Shown piece by piece: positions 6,566 through 16,259 of a DNA stretch of 52,354 bases. Positions within the stretch are counted from its first letter, which is position 1; every line of letters starts with the position of its first letter. The stretch is from an uncultured bacterium (lineage in GTDB: Bacteria; Cyanobacteriota; Vampirovibrionia; Gastranaerophilales; Gastranaerophilaceae). The notes under the pieces are model-generated. The model did not search any database and was not told the origin of the DNA. It worked only from the letters and a program-made list of their open reading frames with translations. A program made the position numbers and the translations under genes. The DNA is taken from positions 1 to 52,354 of the forward strand of contig CAIPUE010000044.1 of the NCBI GenBank assembly GCA_903868125.1. Direction: 5' to 3'.

Positions 6566-9229
6566 TTAATTATGAGAGATAGCCAAAGAGCCTTCTTCAA
6601 CAACCGCTTGCGCTGCTGCTAATCTTGCTTGTGGCACTCTGAAAGGTGAGCAAGATACATATTGCAAACCAATTTTATGACAGAATTTCACTGAATCAGG
6701 ATCTCCGCCGTGTTCGCCGCAGATACCGCGTTTTAGATTAGGTCTTACAGGAAGAGCTTTTTCTATAGCGATTTGCATCAATTGACCAACACCTTCTGTA
6801 TCAAGTGTTTCAAACGGGTTTCTTGCCAAGATTTTTTGGTCAACGTATGTTCCTAAGAACTTGCTTTCTGCATCATCTCTTGAAAATCCGAATGTCATTT
6901 GTGTTAAATCGTTCGTTCCGAATGAGAAAAATTCAGCGAATTCAGCGATTTGGTCAGCTGTAAGCGCCGCACGAGGAATCTCAATCATTGTTCCGAACAT
7001 ATAGTCAATAGTAACTCCTTTTTCAGCCATAACTTCTTTTGCTACTCTTTCAAGTACAGTTTGAACTGATTTCAATTCGTTAACGTGACTGATTAAAGGA
7101 ATCATAATTTCAGGTTTAACGTTTAATCCCTCTTTCTTCAAATCGCAACAAGCCAAGAAAATAGCTCTAACTTGCATTTCATTGATTTCAGGGTAAGTTA
7201 AGCCCAATCTGCAACCACGAAGCCCCATCATAGGGTTTGACTCAGATAAGTTTTCAACGATATGAAGAAGATCTTCTTTCGCCTTATAATCCTGACCCAA
7301 CGCTTTTAAAGTCGCAACTTCAGCAATTAATTCTTCCTTAGACGGTAAGAATTCATGTAAAGGCGGATCTAAAAGTCTGATTGTCATTGGAAGTTCGCCA
7401 AGAGCCTTAAACATATCATAGAAATCTTGATACTGCATAGGAAGCAAGTTGTCAAGCGCTTCTTTTCTAGCTTCAGGAGTTCCTGCTATAATCATTTTTT
7501 GAACCCAAGGTAATCTTGAAGGATCCATGAACATATGTTCTGTTCTGCAAAGCCCAACGCCTTTAGCGCCTAATTCTAAAGCTTTTGCAACATCAGCAGG
7601 AGTATCTGCGTTAGCTCTTACTGTTAATCTCTTTATTTCATCAACCCATTTGAACAATGTGTCAAATTTATCATCCATTTCAGGGATAATCGTAGCAACT
7701 GAGCCTTCCATAACTTCACCTGTACCGCCGTCAAGAGATATAATATCGTCTTTGCGGAATACTTTTCCGTTAGAAGCCGTCAATGTTTCGTTTACCAAGT
7801 CGATTTTCAAATCTTCGCAACCGGCAACGCATGGTTTACCCATACCTTTTGCAACAACCGCCGCGTGAGATGTCATACCGCCTCTAAGTGTCAAGACACC
7901 TTGAGCTGCAATCATACCGTGGATATCATCAGGGCAAGTTTCGATTCTTACCAAGATAACATTTTCGCCGGCTAAGCCGCGTTCTGAAGCTTCGTCAGTA
8001 TTAAATACGATTTTACCAACCGCCGCACCAGGAGATGCTGCAAGACCTGTAGCTAATTTAACCGCTTTTTTCTTAGCATCTAAGTCAAAGCCCGGTAACA
8101 ATAATTGGTATAATTGGTAAGGGTCAACAAGTTGAACTGCTTTTTCCTTAGTAATGATACCCTCATTAGCCATTTCAACAGCGATTCTTACTGAAGCTGC
8201 TGATGTTCTTTTAGCGTTTCTTGTTTGAAGGATGTATAATTTACCTTTTTCGATTGTAAATTCCATATCTTGAACATCTTTGTATCCAAGTTCTAATTTT
8301 TTAGCAATGTCAACGTACTGTTTGTACAATGCTGGCATTTCAGTTTCCAACTCAGCAATCTGTTTTGGAGTTCTGATACCGGCAACAACATCTTCACCTT
8401 GAGCATTTGTTAAATATTCACCGTAAAATTTATTTTCGCCTGTGGATGGATTTCTTGTGAAAGAAACGCCTGTCGCACAATCATCGCCCATGTTTCCGAA
8501 GACCATTGTTTGAACGTTTACGGCTGTACCATAGTTGTGATCAATTTTGTAGTGGTTTCTGTAAGCAACCGCACGAGGAACATTCCACGAGCTGAATACT
8601 GCTTCAATAGCCGCTTCAAGTTGTACATAAGGATCTTGAGGAAATTCTCTTCCGGTTTCTTCCAAGATAATTGCTTTATAAGCAGGAATCAAAGATTTTA
8701 AACCTTCAACAGAAACTTCTGTATCTAATTTAACGCCTTCTTTTTCTTTAAGCTGTTCTAAAACGTGTTCGAATTTTTCTCTTTCGATATCCCAAGCAAC
8801 AGAACCGAACATTGTCAAGAAACGACGGTAACTGTCATAAGCAAATCTTTCGTTTTGCGTTAGGTTAACCATCCCTTTTATAGTTTCATCATTCAACCCT
8901 AAGTTAAGGATTGTATCCATCATCCCCGGCATAGAAAGTCTAGCACCTGAACGAACAGAAACCAATAAAGGGTTAGACGCATCACCGAATTTTTTTTCTG
9001 ATTGATATTCAACTTCTGCCAAAGCTTTTTTTACACCATCCATTACGCCTTCAGGCATTTTATTTCCGCCGCTGATGTATTCCATACAAGTTTCAGTCGT
9101 GATTGTCAATCCCGGAGGTACAGGAAGCCCTAAATTTGTCATTTCTGCAAGGTTAGCACCCTTTCCGCCAAGAAGATTTTTCATTGAAGCATCCCCTTCT
9201 CTAAAAAGCCATACTCTTTTTTCTGTCAT
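6566..9229 (-). CDS. ppdK: Pyruvate, phosphate dikinase
   Basis: This enzyme interconverts pyruvate, ATP and phosphate with phosphoenolpyruvate, AMP and pyrophosphate. In anaerobes it serves gluconeogenesis or PPi-dependent glycolysis in the cytoplasm. The 887 residues match the usual length. The N-terminal nucleotide-binding part starts with LLGGKGANLAEMT, the swivelling domain has the phosphohistidine motif GGMTSHAAVVAKGMG, and the PEP-binding barrel includes CRTEHMF and GLRGCRLG. I chose the start at 9229 because AAAAGGAGAATTGAAA precedes it; the frame stays open 35 codons further without family resemblance. Confidence 0.97.
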   Translation of the reverse strand: MTEKRVWLFREGDASMKNLLGGKGANLAEMTNLGLPVPPGLTITTETCMEYISGGNKMPEGVMDGVKKALAEVEYQSEKKFGDASNPLLVSVRSGARLSMPGMMDTILNLGLNDETIKGMVNLTQNERFAYDSYRRFLTMFGSVAWDIEREKFEHVLEQLKEKEGVKLDTEVSVEGLKSLIPAYKAIILEETGREFPQDPYVQLEAAIEAVFSSWNVPRAVAYRNHYKIDHNYGTAVNVQTMVFGNMGDDCATGVSFTRNPSTGENKFYGEYLTNAQGEDVVAGIRTPKQIAELETEMPALYKQYVDIAKKLELGYKDVQDMEFTIEKGKLYILQTRNAKRTSAASVRIAVEMANEGIITKEKAVQLVDPYQLYQLLLPGFDLDAKKKAVKLATGLAASPGAAVGKIVFNTDEASERGLAGENVILVRIETCPDDIHGMIAAQGVLTLRGGMTSHAAVVAKGMGKPCVAGCEDLKIDLVNETLTASNGKVFRKDDIISLDGGTGEVMEGSVATIIPEMDDKFDTLFKWVDEIKRLTVRANADTPADVAKALELGAKGVGLCRTEHMFMDPSRLPWVQKMIIAGTPEARKEALDNLLPMQYQDFYDMFKALGELPMTIRLLDPPLHEFLPSKEELIAEVATLKALGQDYKAKEDLLHIVENLSESNPMMGLRGCRLGLTYPEINEMQVRAIFLACCDLKKEGLNVKPEIMIPLISHVNELKSVQTVLERVAKEVMAEKGVTIDYMFGTMIEIPRAALTADQIAEFAEFFSFGTNDLTQMTFGFSRDDAESKFLGTYVDQKILARNPFETLDTEGVGQLMQIAIEKALPVRPNLKRGICGEHGGDPDSVKFCHKIGLQYVSCSPFRVPQARLAAAQAVVEEGSLAISHN

Positions 9230-9551
9230 TTTCAATTCTCCTTTTATTTTTCTAAAATAACTACTTAAATACCTTATAAATAGAGTAGCACAAACAAAAT
9301 CAAAAACAAGAGAATCGGTGAATGGGCAGTGCAAATTTATTAAAACCGTTTTATCCTTGTATTTCTTACGAGATAAATCTTTATCAGGTTAAAAATGTTT
9401 GACTGGAATAAAAAATCCCATTAATTACATTTCTCAATGTATTGTAAAAAAAGTTTATTAAAGTTAATATTAGAGTGGCAAATGTTAATTTTTTTTACTT
9501 TTTAGCAAAATATATTCAGTTAATGTTTTATAATAATAGTAGTACTGTGTT
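9230..9551. other. Divergent intergenic region between ppdK and the c-di-GMP gene
   Basis: These 320 AT-rich bases must hold the promoters of both flanking genes. A TATAAT at 9529-9534 lies just before the rightward gene, but no convincing -35 box is spaced with it. No conserved RNA structure was recognised. Confidence 0.4.
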
Positions 9552-11411
9552 ATGGTAGTGGAAAATTTGAATAAAGACAATCAATTAGCAAAAAATAAGG
9601 AAGTGCTCTACGATAAAGCCCCCCAATCAAATCCCATAAATAATAATGGGATTATTGCCCGTATTAATTCTTTAAACAACAGAACTAACGTAAGTAAAAT
9701 GTATGGCAGTTATAATCAAAATCTTCGGACTATGTTTGCCGCAATAGATTATCCGGAAGTAATTCAGTCATTAAATGAGGTTTTAAAAAATAAAACAAAT
9801 GTAAATGATTTCTTTTATTCAATTCATAATATTCTAACTAATAAATTAAATTGTTTTTTTACCGCTTTTGGAAGCTACAATACTCAGGCTAATTATATTA
9901 ATTTAAAACTTATAGATAAAATAGGCGGAACTTATTCTTCGAGAATTTTTTCTTCAGAGTCCGGCAATCCTATTATCGAATGTTACCAAAATAAATGTTC
10001 TGTTATTAAAACTGATTCCAAATTTTTGAATATCCCGTATCTACAAAATTCACAAGTGGCTGTTATACCGCTGATTTCTGTGAACAACTGTATCGGTGTA
10101 ATGTTAGTCGGAGACAATAATGCCAAGAATAATTTAGATTTATATTCTTTTTTAGCCTGCCATTTAGGCTTGTTTATACATAATTCGGAATTAATTGAAA
10201 AAGTTAGTGAAAAAACAAATATAGATTCATTGACACTGTTAAGTAACCACAGAGGTTTTCAGGAAATACTTTCAAATGAACTTACGACAGCGCAAACAAA
10301 AGGTTCTCGCCTCTCTATAATAATGATGGATATAAATAATATTTCTAAAATTAACAGGGAACTGGGGCATGCAAAAGGTGACGAAGTTATCAAGCTTGTG
10401 GCGGAAAAAGTTCAGCAAAACATAAGAAGCTCAGATTCCGCAGGAAGGTACGGCGGTGATGAAATTGCAATAATTCTTCCTGATACTGATACAGATGAAG
10501 CCAAGTATATTGCTGAATATCTTACTTACAGTTTATCTTGCTGTTTTGTGGATGATGTCGGTCCCGTAAAAGTTGCTGTTGGGATTGCAACTTTCCCTGA
10601 GAGCACAAAAGATCAGGAAAAATTACTTATTTTGGCGGAACAGGCTATGTATATTTCGCAATCAAAAGGCTATAAAGACGGTATGTCTGCGATTGTAAGC
10701 TCAACAGATTTCAACTTTTGGGATGACATGGCGCTTAATTCTTTTGCCGAAGTCCTTACCAAGCGTCACTCACAAATAGGAATAAATTTTGAAGAAGAAT
10801 TAGTCCATAAATTTAACAACGAACAAATAAATTCAAAAAATCACTTAATGGAAATGGTAACATCACTGGCTAGTGCGATTGATGCGAAAGATACTTATAC
10901 AAAAGGTCATTCGACGTCTGTTTCGAGGTACTCCGAAGCGCTTGCGAGGGCGATTAACCTTCCTGAAGCAGAAGTTGAAAGAATAAAACTGGGTGCGCTG
11001 TTGCACGATGTCGGTAAAATCGGAATTCCTGAAAATGTACTAAGAAAACCAACCAATCTTTCTGAAGAAGAATGGGAGATTATGAAACAACACCCCGTAA
11101 TTGGTGCTGAAAAGGTTTTGATGCCAAACGAAACGCTAAGAGACTTAATTCCGATTGTAAAATATCACCACGAACATTGGGATGGAACCGGATATCCTGA
11201 TAAATTAAGAGGCGAAGAAATTCCATTCTCGGCAAGAATTGTTTCTATTGCGGATTCTTATCATGCACTAATCAGTGACAGACCCTACAGAAAAGGGCTT
11301 ACTGTCCAAAAAGCTTGCGAAATTTTAAAAATGGGTGCAGGCATACAATGGGATAGTAATTTGGTGAGACAATTTATTCAAATTGCACCGTCGCTCTCAA
11401 CCATGGTATAA
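9552..11411 (+). CDS. GAF-GGDEF-HD-GYP cyclic-di-GMP signalling protein
   Basis: This 619-residue cytoplasmic protein has three parts: a GAF-like sensor (about 80-215), a diguanylate cyclase domain (about 222-380) and an HD-GYP phosphodiesterase domain (about 430-610). The cyclase motif reads GGDEI at 301-305, an acceptable variant of GGDEF, with an RxxD inhibitory site (RSSD, 292-295) five residues before it. The phosphodiesterase has LLHDVGKIGIP and HHEHWDGTGYP, so both activities could be intact. It heads a plus-strand run of secreted and TPR proteins. The start is uncertain because no clear ribosome binding site precedes 9552. Confidence 0.93.
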   Translation: MVVENLNKDNQLAKNKEVLYDKAPQSNPINNNGIIARINSLNNRTNVSKMYGSYNQNLRTMFAAIDYPEVIQSLNEVLKNKTNVNDFFYSIHNILTNKLNCFFTAFGSYNTQANYINLKLIDKIGGTYSSRIFSSESGNPIIECYQNKCSVIKTDSKFLNIPYLQNSQVAVIPLISVNNCIGVMLVGDNNAKNNLDLYSFLACHLGLFIHNSELIEKVSEKTNIDSLTLLSNHRGFQEILSNELTTAQTKGSRLSIIMMDINNISKINRELGHAKGDEVIKLVAEKVQQNIRSSDSAGRYGGDEIAIILPDTDTDEAKYIAEYLTYSLSCCFVDDVGPVKVAVGIATFPESTKDQEKLLILAEQAMYISQSKGYKDGMSAIVSSTDFNFWDDMALNSFAEVLTKRHSQIGINFEEELVHKFNNEQINSKNHLMEMVTSLASAIDAKDTYTKGHSTSVSRYSEALARAINLPEAEVERIKLGALLHDVGKIGIPENVLRKPTNLSEEEWEIMKQHPVIGAEKVLMPNETLRDLIPIVKYHHEHWDGTGYPDKLRGEEIPFSARIVSIADSYHALISDRPYRKGLTVQKACEILKMGAGIQWDSNLVRQFIQIAPSLSTMV

Positions 11412-11432
11412 TTTAGCTGAGGGGTTAAATAA

Positions 11433-11999
11433 TTGAAAAAAATAATAATATTTCTGTTTTTAATTATTTTTGGAGCAAATGTATCTTTTTGCTCTGAAGC
11501 CGATTATAGGCAAATTTATCTTGATTTGCAGGTTCCGACTTTTTCCTACGTTCATGGGATAGATCCGGGGCAATATTATGATAATAAAAATGCTTCTTAT
11601 TCAACTTACCCACTCTTCCGCCTGAGTTCCCCGCTTTATTTCAAAACTATTACAATTTTGTCGGGCTACTATGCTTTAACTCCAGTAACTTACAAAGGTG
11701 AACCATATCTTCTTTTTAAGGATTGCGGGGTGGTTAAATATATCGTTCCCGTGTATAAAAAAGAATTTGTACCGGAAGGGTTTTATGAATCTCACTTGCC
11801 AAAGCCAAAGCTTAATCTTAAACAACAAATGACTGAAAATTTCTACGGTTTTTTAGGGAAATATGTTAAAAATGCGCAAAGAAAGCCGGCAGTAAAAACA
11901 TATTTGGAAGTAAACGATTTGGACAACCAGCTTGTGTCAATAATAGTTTACTATGGACCTTACAGGTATTATACGATTTTCAGAACCGTTCAGATGTAA
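11433..11999 (+). CDS. Secreted protein of unknown function
   Basis: This 188-residue protein starts at TTG 11433, with TGAGGGGTTAAATAA before it. Residues 1-20 form a signal peptide (KKIIIFLFLIIFGANVSFC); the Cys lies at the end of the hydrophobic stretch, so a lipoprotein is possible, though no clean lipobox is seen. The mature part is rich in Tyr, Pro and Leu (YRYYTIFRTVQ at the end) and looks beta-rich. It is only 22 bases after the c-di-GMP gene and is probably co-transcribed. I recognise no family. Confidence 0.6.
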   Translation: MKKIIIFLFLIIFGANVSFCSEADYRQIYLDLQVPTFSYVHGIDPGQYYDNKNASYSTYPLFRLSSPLYFKTITILSGYYALTPVTYKGEPYLLFKDCGVVKYIVPVYKKEFVPEGFYESHLPKPKLNLKQQMTENFYGFLGKYVKNAQRKPAVKTYLEVNDLDNQLVSIIVYYGPYRYYTIFRTVQM

Positions 12000-12051
12000 A
12001 AAGTAGGTTGTTCTGTATTATTAATTTAAAATCCGTGTTATAATTATTACC

Positions 12052-13503
12052 ATGAAAAAAGGGATGTTATTTTTGGTATTGGCTTTTGCTTTGATGGCTT
12101 TGCAGTTGGCGAATTTTGCTTCTGCAAGCGAATTGACCGATGATTATTTAGATATTGCCAATAATTATATTAATTCAAACAACTGTAATAAAGCTCTGGA
12201 ATATTTGGATTTAATTCTTGTTATTGAACCTGAAAATCTTGCTGCAAAAGCTTTAAAAGAAAAAATTTTACCGACAAATAACGAGCCTAAAACTGCAGAA
12301 ATTGTCCAAGTACCACAGCCTGAACAAAAAAATGTTGTAATCATTCAACCGACTAACCCGGAGCCGGAAAAACTCATTTATAATTCTGATTATTACAATA
12401 AAAAGGGGTTGGAGCTTTATGAAAAAAAAGATTTTGATAGCGCTATAGAATATTTTTATAAGTCAATAAATCTTAATAAAAATAACGCCCAAGCTTATAA
12501 TAATTTAGCAATGTCTTATTTGTTTAAAAATAATACTTCTGCTGCAATAAAATATTTAAAAAAATCAAGTTTTATAGATAAAAAATACACCCAACCTCTT
12601 GTAAATCTAGCTATGCTTTACAAGCAGTTGGGAGATGACGAAAGTCAGCTTTATTATTTACAAAAAGCCGTAAATGGAAATCCAAACGATTATTTGGCTT
12701 ACTATAGACTCGGCGATTATTACAAAAACGCCGGAAAATATCCCGAAGCAATAAAAAATTACAAGGAAGTTGTGAAAATAAATCAAAAATTTCCTGAAGT
12801 GTATTTAAGCTTGGCAATGAGTTTCTTTGAGACCGAAGAATTTAACTATACACTGATGGCTCTGGGGCAGTATAGAGAATTCTATCCTGACTCCGATTTC
12901 GCTTTCTTTTTGGGGGCAAGGGCAAACTTGGCAATGTGTCGTTATAGTGAAGCAAAAGCGGATATAGAAAGGGCTATCGAAATTAATAATAATAATGCAT
13001 ATCAGCTTGAATTAGCTAAAATAAATTATTATTTGGAAGATTACACAACGGCGTTGGAAATTTTCCAAAATCTGCTTAAATCAGGAGAGAACGCAGAAAT
13101 CTTCAATTACATCGGGCTTTGTCACTACAAGCTAAAAAATATTGAACTTGCCATGACCAATTTTAATAAAGCGATTGAATTGGACGGGCTCAGATCGATT
13201 TATTATTATAACTTGTCCCAATGTTATAAATCGCTGGGAGATAAGAAAAATTATGTTAAATATGTTAACACTGCAACAAAAATTACTCCAATAAATTATC
13301 AGGATTTTATTGATTTGAGTTATATCTATTATGATAACTCAAATCCAAGCTACTCGATAAATTTGCTTAATAATGCGATTGCAAAATATCCAAGCGTAAA
13401 ATCACTTTATTTATCAAAATTAAAAATTTATGAAGCAATTGGAGATAATTTACATTATAATGAAACTAAGAATTTAATTGAGATGAGATTTAACAAAAAA
13501 TGA
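12052..13503 (+). CDS. Exported TPR repeat protein
   Basis: A signal peptide (LFLVLAFALMALQLANFASA) precedes a short linker rich in Pro and Glu (about residues 85-120). About nine tetratricopeptide repeats then fill residues 120-480, with repeated patterns such as AQAYNNLAMSYLFKNNTSAA and IFNYIGLCHYKLKNIELA. TPR proteins are scaffolds for protein-protein contacts; here the scaffold would be periplasmic or cell-surface. Its stop overlaps the next start by four bases, so it is translationally coupled to the phosphoesterase. Confidence 0.88.
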   Translation: MKKGMLFLVLAFALMALQLANFASASELTDDYLDIANNYINSNNCNKALEYLDLILVIEPENLAAKALKEKILPTNNEPKTAEIVQVPQPEQKNVVIIQPTNPEPEKLIYNSDYYNKKGLELYEKKDFDSAIEYFYKSINLNKNNAQAYNNLAMSYLFKNNTSAAIKYLKKSSFIDKKYTQPLVNLAMLYKQLGDDESQLYYLQKAVNGNPNDYLAYYRLGDYYKNAGKYPEAIKNYKEVVKINQKFPEVYLSLAMSFFETEEFNYTLMALGQYREFYPDSDFAFFLGARANLAMCRYSEAKADIERAIEINNNNAYQLELAKINYYLEDYTTALEIFQNLLKSGENAEIFNYIGLCHYKLKNIELAMTNFNKAIELDGLRSIYYYNLSQCYKSLGDKKNYVKYVNTATKITPINYQDFIDLSYIYYDNSNPSYSINLLNNAIAKYPSVKSLYLSKLKIYEAIGDNLHYNETKNLIEMRFNKK

Positions 13504-14501
13504 AAAAACAAAATCAAAGAAGTAAAATAAAAAGAAAGAATAAGGAAAAATTTGTAACCAAACTAATTAATGGAATTTCGGTAATAATGTTATCCGCCGT
13601 AATGCTTTTGGGGCTAAAGGTATATTCGGCTTCTGGTAATAACCTCACTTTTGCTCAAATAAGTGATGCGCATTACTCGTCTTCCAAAACGAATACTTCT
13701 TATAAATTGCTGGCAGAATCGGGAGAACTTTTAGCTGATGCAGTTGAACAAATTAATGAAACTCCCAATATAGATTTCGTGATGTTTACGGGGGATATGA
13801 TTAATACACCTTATCAAAAAGAATTAATGAAATTTTTGCCTTATGCAAATCGACTTAGATATCCTTGGTATGCGGTTTTGGGGAATCATGATATTTGTGT
13901 CGGCGGATTTTTATCAAAAAAAGAATATTTAGATATTTTAAATTCGCATAATAAAAATTTTAATTTTTCAAAACCTTACTATTCGTTTTCACCCCAAAAG
14001 GGATACAAGGTTATAGGGCTTGATTCTATAATTGATACAAAAATAACTACCAATGGGGAGATAAGCGCCACTCAGTTGAAGTGGCTAGACAAAGAATTAT
14101 CCAAATCTAAAAATGATGTGGTTTTGATATTTTTGCATGTACCTTTAATTGAGCCGCTTAATAGTCCGGGGCATGCTCTTTTAAATGCAGATGAAGTACT
14201 TAAAGTGATAAATAAATACAAAAATCCTATCGCAGTATTCTCGGGACATTATCACACTACGAAAATAATACAACAGGGGAATATTTTGCACGTAAGTACC
14301 CCTTCTTTGGTTTCTTACCCGAATGCGTTTAGGATAGTTAAAATAAATAATCAGAAGAAAAAAGTTACTTTTGATATAGCTTTTAAAGAGACTAGATTTA
14401 AAGATGTTCAGAAAAGAGCTAAAATGATGGCTTTTGGTTCTAAATCTTATTACGGTGCAGATGAAGACCGAGGCGGCACCTATGTTATTGAGAAAAAATA
14501 A
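13500..14501 (+). CDS. Membrane-anchored metallophosphoesterase
   Basis: This calcineurin-like phosphoesterase has all the metal-binding blocks: DAHYS (D-x-H), FTGDMIN (GD), VLGNHDI (GNHD), LHVPL and SGHYHTT (GH-x-H). An N-terminal hydrophobic segment (about residues 26-46) after a basic stretch makes it a membrane-anchored or exported enzyme. The family hydrolyses phosphomonoesters or phosphodiesters, and the substrate cannot be told. The start overlaps the upstream TPR gene (ATGA), and the beta-lactamase-fold gene follows 15 bases later. Confidence 0.9.
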   Translation: MKKQNQRSKIKRKNKEKFVTKLINGISVIMLSAVMLLGLKVYSASGNNLTFAQISDAHYSSSKTNTSYKLLAESGELLADAVEQINETPNIDFVMFTGDMINTPYQKELMKFLPYANRLRYPWYAVLGNHDICVGGFLSKKEYLDILNSHNKNFNFSKPYYSFSPQKGYKVIGLDSIIDTKITTNGEISATQLKWLDKELSKSKNDVVLIFLHVPLIEPLNSPGHALLNADEVLKVINKYKNPIAVFSGHYHTTKIIQQGNILHVSTPSLVSYPNAFRIVKINNQKKKVTFDIAFKETRFKDVQKRAKMMAFGSKSYYGADEDRGGTYVIEKK

Positions 14502-14516
14502 GGATGGTAAAGAAAT

Positions 14517-15455
14517 ATGAAAAAGATTAAAGATGAATTTAGGGTTAAATTTAGGGGTATCAGAGGAAGTTACCCGATAGCGCACAAGGATTATTTAAAA
14601 TATGGTGGAAATACTTCTTGCGTAGAAGTTAATGTAGGAGGACACCTTATTGTTCTTGACGCAGGAACAGGCTTGATTGAACTTGGCAATGAATTGATGA
14701 AAGAACATATTGCTTCAGGCACTAACTTATATGACAGAACTCCGATGGAGGTAACTTTACTTTTGAGTCATATACACCAAGACCATATACAAGGATTTAC
14801 GTTTTTTAGACCTTCGTATCTCCCTACAACAAAACTGAATGTTCTGGGTACAGCAGATTATAATGAAAATTTGGCTGACGAACTTTCTCAGCTTCTTTTT
14901 ACAAAATCATTTCCTCTTAATTTAGGTGATATTGCTGCCAATTTGAATATTATGGATGTGAATGAAACAGAATGTATCATTTTAGATGACAGGGGGATTA
15001 AATTAAAAAGAATTGAGACAGGGGAGACATTAACGCCTCAAAATGATGAAGTAATTATATCTTGCTACAAGTCTTATGCCCATCCACAAGATGGCGTACT
15101 GATTTATAAAATCGCTTATAAAGATAAGTCTCTGGTTTATGCAAGCGATAAAGAAACTTATATAGGCGGAGATAAAAAGTTATCAATATTTGCGAGAAAT
15201 TGCGATTTATTGATTCACGATGCTCAATATACAACAGATGATTATATGAATTCATATTCTCCAAAACAAGGATATGGACATTCAACTTTCGACATGGCAC
15301 AGGAGTGTAAGGCTCAATCAGGTGCAAAAAAACTGGTATTTTATCATTTTGACCCAAGTTATAATGATGAGAAATTGGATGAAATAGCTCAATATTATCA
15401 GAAAGTTTCAGACACCAGTTACGTTGCGAGCGAAGGACTTGAAATAGTTTTATGA
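14517..15455 (+). CDS. Metallo-beta-lactamase-fold hydrolase
   Basis: The 312-residue protein has the metal-binding signature LLSHIHQDHIQGF (H-x-H-x-D-H), a later conserved YASDKETY block and HDAQY, in the order of RNase Z/ElaC-like and related MBL-fold hydrolases. The N-terminus (VKFRGIRGSYP with KYGGNTSCVEV) is typical of a subfamily often found with signalling genes. It has no signal peptide, so it is cytoplasmic. RNase Z itself is unlikely because its exosite arm is not apparent. It overlaps the next gene by four bases. Confidence 0.88.
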   Translation: MKKIKDEFRVKFRGIRGSYPIAHKDYLKYGGNTSCVEVNVGGHLIVLDAGTGLIELGNELMKEHIASGTNLYDRTPMEVTLLLSHIHQDHIQGFTFFRPSYLPTTKLNVLGTADYNENLADELSQLLFTKSFPLNLGDIAANLNIMDVNETECIILDDRGIKLKRIETGETLTPQNDEVIISCYKSYAHPQDGVLIYKIAYKDKSLVYASDKETYIGGDKKLSIFARNCDLLIHDAQYTTDDYMNSYSPKQGYGHSTFDMAQECKAQSGAKKLVFYHFDPSYNDEKLDEIAQYYQKVSDTSYVASEGLEIVL

Positions 15456-16015
15456 AAAAAAATGCAGTTGTGATTGTGGCTCTTTTGAGCACGATGTTTT
15501 TTGTTTCCGGTTATACAAGACCCGATGTATACAAAATTGATGCGGCAAAAAATGCTATTATACATAACAACCTCGGACTTAATGCTCTTGATGACAACAA
15601 TTACTACGAAGCTGTTCAAGAATTTATTCTTGCGGTTTTACTTAATCCAAAAACGCAAGCAACTGCTGTATATTATAATAATTTGGGCGAAACTTATATG
15701 AAAATAGGTTATTTTAAGGAGGCCCAAAGTTGTTTTGAAAATTCGATAAAACAATACAACCTTAATTTTTTGTATTATCAAAATCTTGTAAAATCATTTA
15801 AAGCGCAAAAAATCATTGGAAGTAAAATTAAATTTTATGAAAATCAAAACAAAAAAAACTCTCTAAATATGGTATTATTGGGGCTTTTGTACATTGAGAA
15901 CGGTGATTTTAGACGCGGGATAATAAAACTCGATGAATTTTGCATGAAAGAACCTGATTTATTAATAACAAGCGGGGTTAGAAGTTATTTAAAAGGGATT
16001 ATTCCCAGCGACTAA
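15452..16015 (+). CDS. Exported small TPR protein
   Basis: The 187 residues comprise a signal peptide (VVIVALLSTMFFVSG) and at least two tetratricopeptide repeats (NLGLNALDDNNYYEAVQEFI and NNLGETYMKIGYFKEAQSCF). Its ATG overlaps the stop of the hydrolase gene, and a strong terminator follows six bases after its stop, so it ends the plus-strand operon. It is probably a periplasmic scaffold partner of the larger TPR protein at 12052. Confidence 0.85.
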   Translation: MKKNAVVIVALLSTMFFVSGYTRPDVYKIDAAKNAIIHNNLGLNALDDNNYYEAVQEFILAVLLNPKTQATAVYYNNLGETYMKIGYFKEAQSCFENSIKQYNLNFLYYQNLVKSFKAQKIIGSKIKFYENQNKKNSLNMVLLGLLYIENGDFRRGIIKLDEFCMKEPDLLITSGVRSYLKGIIPSD

Positions 16016-16020
16016 AGACT

Positions 16021-16068
16021 AAAAAAGAAGGCGGATTTTTGCATTTGCAAAAATCCGCCTTCTTTTTT
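16021..16068. terminator. 22-bp perfect bidirectional terminator
   Basis: Arms 16021-16042 and 16047-16068 pair perfectly around loop ATTT. The A run on one side and the T run on the other make it work in both directions. It separates the plus-strand operon from the convergent ferredoxin gene. Confidence 0.92.
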
Positions 16069-16082
16069 ACCTAAATATTTAA

Positions 16083-16259
16083 TTATTCAATAACAATAAC
16101 GCCAACAGGACAAGCATCAGCAGCTTCCTTAACGCAATCAATGTTATCAGCGACTGTCGCTTGGTTTACAACAGCAATGTCTTCTACTGTAAATACAGCA
16201 TCACAAATTGATTCACAAGCACCACAAGCGATGCATCCGTCTTCGATTTTTACATTCAT
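16083..16259 (-). CDS. Single-cluster [4Fe-4S] ferredoxin
   Basis: A 58-residue ORF preceded by AAAAGGAGAAATTAAG. It has CIACGACESIC near the N-terminus and CVKEAADACP near the C-terminus. Three cysteines of the first motif and the CP cysteine would bind one [4Fe-4S] cluster. The two extra cysteines (ESIC and DCVKE) match the disulfide pair of the Thermotoga maritima type, a small low-potential electron carrier. It converges on the operon at 15452, separated by the bidirectional terminator. Confidence 0.93.
   Translation of the reverse strand: MNVKIEDGCIACGACESICDAVFTVEDIAVVNQATVADNIDCVKEAADACPVGVIVIE

Noticed and set aside
7527-7868. Plus-strand frames of 60-185 codons inside ppdK, ligA, yvcK and other genes
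   Set aside because: They are antisense shadows of strongly conserved genes.
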